This document shows positions 1-6,780 of a stretch of 64,000 bases of DNA, one piece after another (within the stretch, counting starts at the first letter, position 1; each line of letters begins with the position of its first letter). A program made the position numbers and the translations under genes. The notes under the pieces were generated by a model. The model ran no database searches, was not told the origin of the DNA, and saw nothing but the letters and a program-made list of their open reading frames with translations. The DNA is taken from the NCBI RefSeq assembly GCF_004346845.1, contig NZ_SMGI01000004.1:124001-188000 (forward strand). The letters run 5' to 3'. The DNA is from Winogradskyella wandonensis (GTDB taxonomy: Bacteria; Bacteroidota; Bacteroidia; Flavobacteriales; Flavobacteriaceae).

Positions 1-75
1 AAAGCTAATTTTCCAAAGATAAAGTGCTGATTTAACACTGATAAGACTTACTACAACGTTGTAGTTAAACAAAAT

Positions 76-699
76 ATGTACTTTTTAACTCAAAAAATTG
101 AATTTCCAAATGTTTCTGAAGCATCATCTGATGGTTTGCTAGCTATTGGTGGTGATTTATCTTCAGAACGACTTCTGCATGCCTATGAGAATGGTATTTT
201 TCCCTGGTTTGAGGACGAAGAACCTATACTTTGGTGGTCGCCTGACCCAAGATTTGTAATTTTTCCGAAGGATTTAAAAGTTTCAAAAAGCATGAGGCAA
301 CTTCTAAGACAAAAGAAGTTTAAAGTTACTTTAAATAAAGATTTTAAGGCCGTCATCTCAAACTGTTCAGAGGCTTACAGAAAAGGACAATACGGAACTT
401 GGATAACAGACCACATGATAGAGGCCTATATAAAACTTCACGAATTGGGTTATGCTATTTCAGTTGAGGTTTGGCAAGATAAAGTCTTGGTTGGTGGACT
501 TTACGGCGTTGATGTAGGTAACGGCGTATTTTGTGGAGAATCTATGTTTACAAAAGTGAGCAACGCAAGTAAATATGGTTTTATCCATTTTGTACAAAAT
601 TCTAACTACAAATTAATTGATTGTCAGCTTCACACTAATCATTTAGAGAGTCTCGGTGGAGCCTATATTTCTCGAAAAGAATTTTTAAGGTTCTTATAG
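76..699 (+). CDS. aat: Leucyl/phenylalanyl-tRNA--protein transferase
   Basis: Transfers Leu or Phe from aminoacyl-tRNA to N-terminal Lys/Arg of proteins, feeding the N-end-rule (ClpS/ClpAP) degradation pathway in the cytoplasm. The family signature is clear: GGDLSSERLL near residues 25-34, FPWF at 42-45, WWSPDPR at 53-59 and the GNAT-core motif GESMF at 154-158. At 207 aa it is slightly shorter than the E. coli enzyme but collinear with it. It is convergent with tag, whose stop lies 2 bp away, so no separate terminator fits between them. The start is the first ATG, after a TTGTAGTTAAAC leader. Confidence 0.96.
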   Translation: MYFLTQKIEFPNVSEASSDGLLAIGGDLSSERLLHAYENGIFPWFEDEEPILWWSPDPRFVIFPKDLKVSKSMRQLLRQKKFKVTLNKDFKAVISNCSEAYRKGQYGTWITDHMIEAYIKLHELGYAISVEVWQDKVLVGGLYGVDVGNGVFCGESMFTKVSNASKYGFIHFVQNSNYKLIDCQLHTNHLESLGGAYISRKEFLRFL

Positions 700-700
700 T

Positions 701-1264
701 TTATACTTCATTATATCTAAAACAAGATATCTCGTGGTCATTAACCATGCCTGTAGCTTGCATGTGTGCATAAATTACGGTAGAACCTACAAACTTAAAA
801 CCTCGTTTTTTTAAGTCCTTACTTATTTTATCGCTCAGAGGTGTATTTGCAGGGGCATCTTTATAATTTTTGAACTTATTTTTAATCGGTTTCCCATCAA
901 CAAATCCCCAGATGTATTTAGAGAACGAGCCAAATTCGTCTTGCACTTTCATAAAGGCTTTAGCATTACTAATAGTGGCATTTACTTTGAGTTTATTTCT
1001 AATTATTCCAGAATCACTAAGCAAATCTGCGATTTTATCGTCATCGTAGTTGGCGATTTTTTTATAATCGAAAAAATCAAAAGCTTTCCTAAAGTTTTCG
1101 CGCTTTCGAAGAATAGTTATCCAACTTAATCCAGCTTGAAAAGTTTCAAGAATCAGAAACTCAAATAATTGGTCATCATCATATACTGGGACGCCCCATT
1201 CTAAATCATGATAAGCTTCATAAAGTGAGTCTCCAACACACCAGCCGCACCTGTGTTTTTTCAT
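701..1264 (-). CDS. tag: DNA-3-methyladenine glycosylase I
   Basis: Base-excision repair enzyme removing 3-methyladenine from alkylated DNA. The 187-aa protein has the usual Tag length. The zinc-site residues known for the E. coli enzyme are all present with a constant offset of two: C6 (CGWC), H19, H177 and C181 (NDHEISC). The aromatic base-recognition segment ETFQAGLSW (40-48) is intact. It follows a small membrane-protein gene with a 1-nt stop/start overlap, so the two are probably cotranscribed and translationally coupled. Confidence 0.96.
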   Translation of the reverse strand: MKKHRCGWCVGDSLYEAYHDLEWGVPVYDDDQLFEFLILETFQAGLSWITILRKRENFRKAFDFFDYKKIANYDDDKIADLLSDSGIIRNKLKVNATISNAKAFMKVQDEFGSFSKYIWGFVDGKPIKNKFKNYKDAPANTPLSDKISKDLKKRGFKFVGSTVIYAHMQATGMVNDHEISCFRYNEV

Positions 1265-1482
1265 TAGTTATTTCTCTTTTTAATTCCGTATTCTATCAGT
1301 TTAATGAGGATATAAATACCAACCAATACGTGTCTTAAGTCAAAAAGCGTTAAATTTTTAGTAATCTGCCTATTATCAAAAAGTTTCAGGTAAGCACCAG
1401 CTAATAGTACAAAAAATAAAATGATGATAATGCCTTTGGTAACTTCTAGAATTTTCACATTGTAAGTTTTTAGGTATTGCAC
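1264..1482 (-). CDS. Small two-helix membrane protein, function unknown
   Basis: A 72-aa protein with hydrophobic segments at about residues 17-34 and 50-66 and a basic C-terminus (KKRN), so probably an inner-membrane protein with both ends in the cytoplasm. I do not recognise the family with certainty; it looks like the short transmembrane proteins often seen in Flavobacteriaceae. Its stop codon overlaps the ATG of tag by one base, which supports translation as the first gene of a two-gene operon. No catalytic motif is visible. Confidence 0.7.
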   Translation of the reverse strand: MQYLKTYNVKILEVTKGIIIILFFVLLAGAYLKLFDNRQITKNLTLFDLRHVLVGIYILIKLIEYGIKKRNN

Positions 1483-1537
1483 TACTAATGTAACAACTGT
1501 TGCACAATTTTAGGCAATAGAACATTAATTTTGTACT

Positions 1538-2152
1538 ATGGAAATATTAGAAGATAAAATGATTAAAGATATAATTTCAGCCAGCTTACAAAAGAGCATG
1601 TCTTACAAAGCCTACAGAGATTTGGTTGAAGAATTAACTGCAAATAACTCTACAACAGGCGCTGAAAAAACAGAAGCATTAGTTAATTATACGATGCTTA
1701 ATGACCGACGCATGAAGCGTTGGGACAAGACTGTAAAAGTTTCTGACGACGCTAAAGCAAAGACTCAAAATTTCAATGGTAACGTAACATGGTTAGTTAT
1801 TACAGAGAGTTGGTGTGGCGATGCAGCGCACATCATGCCTGTAATTAACAAGGTTGCTGAATTGAGCGATAACATTGACTATAAGATAGTTTTACGAGAT
1901 GACAATGAGGAGCTGATGAATGCCTTTTTAACTAATGGTGGAAAAGCAATCCCAAAACTAATTATGATTAATAACGAAACTGGAGAAGTGGAAAACACCT
2001 TTGGTCCAAGACCTTCTGTTGCTACTAATATGGTTAATGATTACAAAGCTAAACATGGCAGTTTAACTCCAGAATTTAAAGAAGACTTACAGCGTTGGTA
2101 TAACAAAGACAAAGGCCAGTCAACTATAGAAGATTTGGTGGGGTTATTATAA
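1538..2152 (+). CDS. Thioredoxin-family protein with WCGD active-site variant
   Basis: Thioredoxin-fold protein of 204 aa. The core strand WLVITESWCGDAAH (85-98) sits where WCGPC occurs in thioredoxin, but the second cysteine is replaced (C93-G-D-A-A-H), and a cis-proline loop follows (KAIPKL). An N-terminal helical extension of about 80 residues precedes the fold. With only one active-site Cys it cannot do ordinary dithiol exchange, so a monothiol or bacillithiol/peroxide-related role is possible (inference). Translation could also start at Met8. The upstream TAATTTTG matches the phylum's -7 box. It stands alone and is convergent with the next gene. Confidence 0.85.
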   Translation: MEILEDKMIKDIISASLQKSMSYKAYRDLVEELTANNSTTGAEKTEALVNYTMLNDRRMKRWDKTVKVSDDAKAKTQNFNGNVTWLVITESWCGDAAHIMPVINKVAELSDNIDYKIVLRDDNEELMNAFLTNGGKAIPKLIMINNETGEVENTFGPRPSVATNMVNDYKAKHGSLTPEFKEDLQRWYNKDKGQSTIEDLVGLL

Positions 2153-2165
2153 TTGAAAATTCAAG

Positions 2166-2229
2166 TTCGAGCGACAGTCGAGAACGGTTTTATAAAATAA
2201 CTTTAACTTTATCTCAACTGACGCTCGAT
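2166..2229. repeat. Inverted pair of GAGCG/AGTCGAG repeats between convergent genes
   Basis: The motif TTCGAGCGACAGTCGAGAA at 2166-2184 is followed by its degenerate reverse complement TCTCAACTGACGCTCGA ending at 2229, separated by an AT-rich loop of about 27 bp. The pair lies in the 100-bp gap between two convergent genes and could fold into a long stem acting as a bidirectional transcription stop. The core matches copies elsewhere in this window. Confidence 0.75.
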
Positions 2230-2253
2230 ATTGAAATTGTTATTTGAAGAATA

Positions 2254-2976
2254 TTATTTCCCTTTAAAATAAAAAGTAATGGAACCCAATTGATTGGTAC
2301 GGTTTGAGTTGTTAAATCGTACCGATTTTGCATATTCTATGGCATGCTCAGTAAGACATTCGTTACCACTGTTTGAGGCGCCATTAATATAAGCCTCAGT
2401 AACTTGTCCTTGATTATTAACATTAATGTTTACAACAATCTTCCCAGAACGCTCACAAAGGTATCTCGGCGTGTTATAATTAAGGAGCCTACGGTCTTTT
2501 AGAGAATAGGTTAGTGTACTACCACCAGAGGCATGTTCGGCAATTCCGTTCTGTTTTTTATCGAGTAAATCTTGAAGTTTCTTGTAAGATTCTGTCTCTT
2601 TTTGTTTTAGAGCGTAGGCTTTATTTGCTTCAAATCTAGAATTGGTTTTAGTTTCAATTTCTTTTTCAGAGTTGCTTTCTTCTAACGCTTTTGTCGTTTT
2701 TTCAAAATCATCTGAACTAACGGTTTTAAAATTCTTCATGAGTTTTTTAAACTCTTCATCCTCATTAAAAGCTTTGTTAGTTGTAGGTGATTTTAAATCT
2801 TCGATTTGCTCGAGTTCCTGCTGAAGTTCTTCTTCAGTTTTTGCCTCAACCTCATATATGGTTTCGGCAACTAATTGTGTTTGTTTTTTAATTTGAAAAC
2901 TAAACAACGAAAACACCACAATTCCTGTTAAGAGGAAAGTGATGAGTCCAGCCTTATATTTTTCTATGTTTTGCAT
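2254..2976 (-). CDS. TonB-like energy transducer / TonB C-terminal domain protein
   Basis: A 240-aa protein with one N-terminal membrane anchor (about 10-27), a long Glu/Lys-rich helical linker (45-150) and a C-terminal TonB-like beta domain (GKIVVNINVNNQGQVTEAYING onwards). This layout fits a periplasmic protein tethered to the inner membrane. No exbB/exbD is adjacent, so whether it energises an outer-membrane receptor or is a stand-alone TonB-C protein is open. Two Cys (CERSG and ECLTE) flank the domain, as in other TonB-C proteins of this window. Downstream neighbour on the same strand as truB. Confidence 0.75.
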   Translation of the reverse strand: MQNIEKYKAGLITFLLTGIVVFSLFSFQIKKQTQLVAETIYEVEAKTEEELQQELEQIEDLKSPTTNKAFNEDEEFKKLMKNFKTVSSDDFEKTTKALEESNSEKEIETKTNSRFEANKAYALKQKETESYKKLQDLLDKKQNGIAEHASGGSTLTYSLKDRRLLNYNTPRYLCERSGKIVVNINVNNQGQVTEAYINGASNSGNECLTEHAIEYAKSVRFNNSNRTNQLGSITFYFKGK

Positions 2977-3037
2977 TTAGTTGTTTAGAGCAAAAATTGT
3001 ACCTAAATGATATACGTTTATAAGTTTGAAAAAGACG

Positions 3038-3742
3038 TTAATCCTTTTGTTCTAAAGGAATCGTAGCAATAAATTCTTCGGGTGTTAGCCCATCTTCAAC
3101 TTTAAAATTTCCGATACGTGTACGTCGTAAAACGGAAAGGTGTGCGCCTGAGTTGAGTGCTTTCCCAAAATCATGTGCCAAAGAACGTATGTAAGTGCCT
3201 TTACTGCAAACGACTCTAAAATCTAACTCTAATCCGCGAATGGCAGTAATTTCAAATTCTGAAATTTCAACTTGGCGCGACTTAATTTCTACATCTTCTC
3301 CAGCACGAGCAAATTCATATAAACGTTTTCCGTCTTTTTTTATAGCTGAAAATACAGGCGGAAATTGTTCGATAACACCAGTGAACTGTTCTGTGGTTTT
3401 ATGGATTAAAGCTTCGGTAATATGTTCTGTAGGAAAAGTGGCGTTGATTTCTGTTTCAAGGTCGTACGAAGGTGTTGTGCTTCCTAATACAAAAGTACCT
3501 GTATATTCTTTTTCTTGGCCTTGAAAGGTGTTGATTTGCTTTGTCATTTTACCCGTACAAATCACTAACAAACCAGTGGCTAAAGGATCTAAAGTTCCTG
3601 CATGACCAACCTTTATTTTTTTAATGTTGTAGGCTTTTCTAATCGCCCAACGCAGTTTATTTACAGCCTGAAAAGAGGTCCAGGTTAGAGGTTTATCTAT
3701 AAGTAAAACCTGTCCGTTTTTAAAGTTTTCGGCTGATTTCAT
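3038..3742 (-). CDS. truB: tRNA pseudouridine(55) synthase
   Basis: Converts U55 of the tRNA T-loop to pseudouridine. The catalytic motif VGHAGTLDPLATGLL carries the essential Asp, and the KxxKVGHAG approach, the KGTYIRSLA segment and the length (234 aa) are typical. I chose the ATG at 3742 (protein MKSAENFKNG): an upstream in-frame ATG at 3775 would overlap uppP by about 30 bp, and homologues begin near this position. It is the last gene of the conserved ftsX - DUF3098 - uppP - truB cluster and starts one base from the uppP stop. Confidence 0.96.
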   Translation of the reverse strand: MKSAENFKNGQVLLIDKPLTWTSFQAVNKLRWAIRKAYNIKKIKVGHAGTLDPLATGLLVICTGKMTKQINTFQGQEKEYTGTFVLGSTTPSYDLETEINATFPTEHITEALIHKTTEQFTGVIEQFPPVFSAIKKDGKRLYEFARAGEDVEIKSRQVEISEFEITAIRGLELDFRVVCSKGTYIRSLAHDFGKALNSGAHLSVLRRTRIGNFKVEDGLTPEEFIATIPLEQKD

Positions 3743-3743
3743 A

Positions 3744-4541
3744 CTAGTTATAAAATAAAGAAAACCCAATGGCAATTAACCCAACAATAACACAGTAAAT
3801 AGCAAAGTAAGAGAGTTTACTTTTCTTTACTAAAGCAATCATCCAAGTGCAAGCAAAAAGACCAGCGACAAATGCAGCAACAAAACCAATGGCCAATGGT
3901 GTAAAGTTGGCTGAGTCGTAAGTAAGCTCTCCACCCAAAATGTCTTTTGCAATTTTTCCGAATATTAATGGCACGACCATTAAAAACGAAAAGCGAGCAG
4001 CTTTGGTTTTATCGTTTCCTAATAATACCGAAGTGGAAATCGTTGCGCCAGAACGTGAAATTCCTGGTAACATCGCAATCGCTTGAGAAATACCAATGAC
4101 AAAAGCATTACTAAAACTTACTTTTTTCTGTGTGTCTTTTGCTTTATCTGCCATAAAGAGAAGTAGCGCCGTTATGATAAGCATACAACCGACGAGTAGA
4201 ATATTTCCGCCGAACGAGGCTTCAAGTTGTTCTTCAAAAAATAAGCCTACGATAACTGCTGGTATCATAGATATGGCAATTTTTACAGCGAACTGTAAAT
4301 CTTCATTCCATTGAAATTTAAAGATACCTTTCAGTAGCGATATGATATCTTTTCTAAAAACTACAATGGTACTTAATGCAGTTGCAAAATGAAGTACAAC
4401 AGTAAATAATAAACTCTCTTTCGGGATAGAATTATCACCTAAAATAGCTTTTCCAATTTCTAAATGTCCACTAGAAGAAACAGGTAAAAACTCGGTTAAA
4501 CCTTGAATAATTCCTAATACAATAGCATCGATAACTTCCAT
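3744..4541 (-). CDS. uppP: Undecaprenyl-diphosphatase (BacA/UppP)
   Basis: Inner-membrane phosphatase that recycles undecaprenyl pyrophosphate to the monophosphate carrier for peptidoglycan and O-polymer synthesis. Both family signatures are present: GLTEFLPVSSSGHL (15-28) and PGISRSGATIS (about 158-168). The 265-aa polypeptide is hydrophobic throughout with about eight predicted helices. It is packed directly against truB, with DUF3098 57 bp upstream. Members give bacitracin tolerance when overexpressed in other bacteria (family knowledge). Confidence 0.97.
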   Translation of the reverse strand: MEVIDAIVLGIIQGLTEFLPVSSSGHLEIGKAILGDNSIPKESLLFTVVLHFATALSTIVVFRKDIISLLKGIFKFQWNEDLQFAVKIAISMIPAVIVGLFFEEQLEASFGGNILLVGCMLIITALLLFMADKAKDTQKKVSFSNAFVIGISQAIAMLPGISRSGATISTSVLLGNDKTKAARFSFLMVVPLIFGKIAKDILGGELTYDSANFTPLAIGFVAAFVAGLFACTWMIALVKKSKLSYFAIYCVIVGLIAIGFSLFYN

Positions 4542-4598
4542 GTTGGCAAATATCTAGGTTCAAAGTGCAAATTCCAAAAAGTAATAAGAAAGATTGGG

Positions 4599-4862
4599 TT
4601 AAGATTTAGAATCTTTATCCGGATTTAAAAGAATAGCGTACACCTGAATACCAAAACCAATAAGCACTAAAGTTGGTGCTAAACGGATACGTCTCCAGTG
4701 AAAAATAGATTCGTCAAAAACGTTAGGGTCATCACTACCGCCACCGGCCATTAAGATAAAACCAACAGCAATAAAGGCTAAACCGATAAATAGCCATTTG
4801 TAGTTTTTCTTACCGAAAATAAAATTGGATTTAGATGTTTGCTTTCGTTTTTGTTCGCCCAT
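4599..4862 (-). CDS. DUF3098 family membrane protein
   Basis: An 87-aa protein with a basic cytoplasmic N-terminus (GEQKRKQTSKSN) and two hydrophobic segments (about 24-40 and 63-80) separated by a short loop with SDDPNVFDESIFHWRR. The size, topology and position between ftsX and uppP match the DUF3098 family, which is conserved at this place in Bacteroidota. Function is unknown; its location suggests a role in division or the cell envelope (inference from synteny). Confidence 0.88.
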   Translation of the reverse strand: MGEQKRKQTSKSNFIFGKKNYKWLFIGLAFIAVGFILMAGGGSDDPNVFDESIFHWRRIRLAPTLVLIGFGIQVYAILLNPDKDSKS

Positions 4863-4932
4863 GATGCTTGTTATAGGTGTTGCAAAGTAAACATATTATT
4901 TGTGATAGTATTGTTAAGGCCTTCAAAAAAAT

Positions 4933-4973
4933 AAATGCTCAACATTGAAATTTTTAGTCAATGTTGAGCATTT
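4933..4973 (-). terminator. Strong rho-independent terminator
   Basis: A perfect 16-bp inverted repeat (arms 4933-4948 and 4958-4973, 9-nt loop) is followed on the minus strand by a run of seven T. It lies 22 bp past the stop of the small secreted peptide gene at 4996-5130 and therefore ends that transcript before DUF3098. Confidence 0.85.
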
Positions 4974-4995
4974 ACTGTAGTTATGACTTTAAAAC

Positions 4996-5130
4996 CTAGT
5001 TAAACTCACCTTGATAGTGTTCTTTAGCTATCTTAGTTTTAGGCTGTTCTTTCAAATCTTGGTCTGCATTTGCAAACACAAAAACCATAATCCCTACAAG
5101 GCATAAACCTACAAATACAATACGATTCAT
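4996..5130 (-). CDS. Small signal-peptide-bearing peptide, unknown function
   Basis: A 44-codon ORF (MNRIVFVGLCLVGIMVFVFA, then NADQDLKEQPKTKIAKEHYQGEFN) with a textbook secretion signal: basic start, hydrophobic core, cleavage probable after FANA. The mature part would be only about 22 residues, highly polar. It is followed by a strong terminator, which supports expression. Comparable tiny exported peptides are common next to regulators in flavobacteria; one other lies at 47454 here. Function unknown. Confidence 0.6.
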   Translation of the reverse strand: MNRIVFVGLCLVGIMVFVFANADQDLKEQPKTKIAKEHYQGEFN

Positions 5131-5328
5131 AATCAAAGATTTTTAAGTTAAACTTCTCTTTGGTTGGCGTATAGTTATGTCATTAGCTTATGTTAGGGTT
5201 TAGTTGTAATTATAACTCAAGTTCTATTCCGTTATTGTAATAGAAATGGTAAAATGCTGTTAAAGTTTGAAGAGAGAATAGTATAGTGTTTTACTCTCTT
5301 ACGGGATAAATAATAGGAACTATAATAA

Positions 5329-5775
5329 TCAGTTAGTTGCTATTTTTTTAATTAAACTGATTTCTTGTTTTGAGTACTTTCGATTTCTATGACATCTACT
5401 TGTCCAGTACGTTTCAGATTTAGCGAATTTACCTGTTTTATATCTTTCAAAGACACCATCTTCAAATCCATATAATATGTACACTTTTCCAATCTCAAAA
5501 TTCACACCACATGAGGATGCGCCTTTTGGAGAGTAAACAGCAACGGTTTTCTTTTCATTTAGTCCTTTGTAAAACCTGTAAACTTTGACTTGAAATTTAT
5601 TTATTTTGCCTTTTTCGGAATCGATTTCTTGTTTAGATATTACTTTTCCTACTAATACAATATCAGAATTTTTAAACTCTGTTTTTACGTCGTTCATTAC
5701 GCTACAACTACAAGCAAATAAATAACTCGTTTGAAAGAGAAAAAAGATAATTAGTATTTTAAAATGGACTTTCAT
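5329..5775 (-). CDS. Secreted Cys-rich protein (CSCS motif, TIMP-like/NTR-like fold possible)
   Basis: A protein of about 148 aa with a signal peptide (MKVHFKILIIFFLFQTSYLF) and CSCS immediately after cleavage. The following VLVGKVISKQ and FKVKVYRFYKG-like strands resemble the OB/NTR fold of metalloproteinase-inhibitor-like proteins, in which an N-terminal CxC starts the mature chain. Two more Cys occur late (SSCGVNF, SRCHRN). I took the ATG at 5775, two bases after the ftsX stop, rather than an upstream ATG that overlaps ftsX. The fold assignment is a suggestion; the exported location is well supported. Confidence 0.75.
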   Translation of the reverse strand: MKVHFKILIIFFLFQTSYLFACSCSVMNDVKTEFKNSDIVLVGKVISKQEIDSEKGKINKFQVKVYRFYKGLNEKKTVAVYSPKGASSCGVNFEIGKVYILYGFEDGVFERYKTGKFAKSETYWTSRCHRNRKYSKQEISLIKKIATN

Positions 5776-5777
5776 TT

Positions 5778-6656
5778 TTAATAATAAAGCTGGTCTGTCT
5801 TCAAATTCAAGAAACGTTGCGTCGCAATAAAGGTACTTAGCCAAGTAATAAGAATACCGAGTAGAAATATACCAACAAAAAGTGCAGCAATAAGAACGGT
5901 GTTTTCGAGTAGGCGTAGTTCTATAAATGTAATATCAAGATAATAAAGCACAACCGCCATGCCTATTAATGCAATCACAGCGCCGATAATTCCCAGTTTT
6001 ACACTTTGCCAAACAAAAGGTCGGCGGATAAAACGTTTAGTTGCTCCAACCATTTGCATGGTTTTTATAATGAAGCGTTTAGAATATACCGCTAATCGTA
6101 TAGAACTATTAATTAATAAAACAGCAATTAAGGTAAATAGCCCGCTAATAATTAATACCCAAAGCGAGATTTTCTTTACGTTGTCATTCATCAATTCCAC
6201 AAGGTCATTATCGTAGCGAATTTCTTCAATGAAATTCTTATCAGAGAGCGATTCAGAAATTTCGCTAAGCTTTTCGGTGGTAACAAAGTCGGCTTTTAAA
6301 TAGACATCAATCGAATTCTTCAATGGGTTATATCCTACAAAATCCATAAAATCTTCGCCTGTATCTGCTTTCATTAATTCGGCAGCTTCTTCTTTAGAGA
6401 CGTAAACTGCTTTTTTAGAATAGTCGGCCATGATTAAGCTTTTTTCGAGTTGTTTTACTTCAACATCTTTAGCAGTATCATTCAAATAAATGGTCATTAC
6501 CACCTGTTCTTTAAAGTGGTCCGCCACTTTTTTCGAGTTAATCACCAACAACCCAAGACATCCCAAAAGAAACAATACCAAAGCAATACTAATCACTACA
6601 GAGATGTAAGAAGAGATGAGTTTTCGTTTTTGATACTTATCAAAAGATGTGGCCAT
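5778..6656 (-). CDS. ftsX: Cell-division protein FtsX
   Basis: Membrane subunit of the FtsE-FtsX ABC-type complex, which activates peptidoglycan hydrolases at the septum. The 292-aa chain has the FtsX layout: TM1 (about 16-36), a periplasmic domain (to about 170), then three C-terminal TM helices with the conserved MQMVGATKRFIRRPF segment (about 201-215) between TM2 and TM3. ftsE is not adjacent. It heads the minus-strand block leading to uppP and truB. Confidence 0.95.
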   Translation of the reverse strand: MATSFDKYQKRKLISSYISVVISIALVLFLLGCLGLLVINSKKVADHFKEQVVMTIYLNDTAKDVEVKQLEKSLIMADYSKKAVYVSKEEAAELMKADTGEDFMDFVGYNPLKNSIDVYLKADFVTTEKLSEISESLSDKNFIEEIRYDNDLVELMNDNVKKISLWVLIISGLFTLIAVLLINSSIRLAVYSKRFIIKTMQMVGATKRFIRRPFVWQSVKLGIIGAVIALIGMAVVLYYLDITFIELRLLENTVLIAALFVGIFLLGILITWLSTFIATQRFLNLKTDQLYY

Positions 6657-6746
6657 AAATGGAGAATTAATTAAGGTAAAAATAAAAAAGAAATCTGTTA
6701 TGCCGAGTATTACAACGTTTAGTTTTTAATTGTGTTGTAATAGCCC

Positions 6747-6754
6747 TAAATTTG
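6747..6754 (+). promoter_or_regulatory. Bacteroidota-type -7 box upstream of leuS
   Basis: TAAATTTG matches the TAnnTTTG consensus of the phylum's primary sigma factor and lies 27 bp before the leuS ATG, a normal leader length. A clear TTG -33 element is not visible. Confidence 0.45.
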
Positions 6755-6780
6755 CGGCTTATTTCAAGGAAAATACTGCA

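Noticed and set aside
3743..3775. Longer TruB start at 3775
   Set aside because: It would overlap uppP by 32 bp with residues that have no family similarity; the ATG at 3742 fits homologues.
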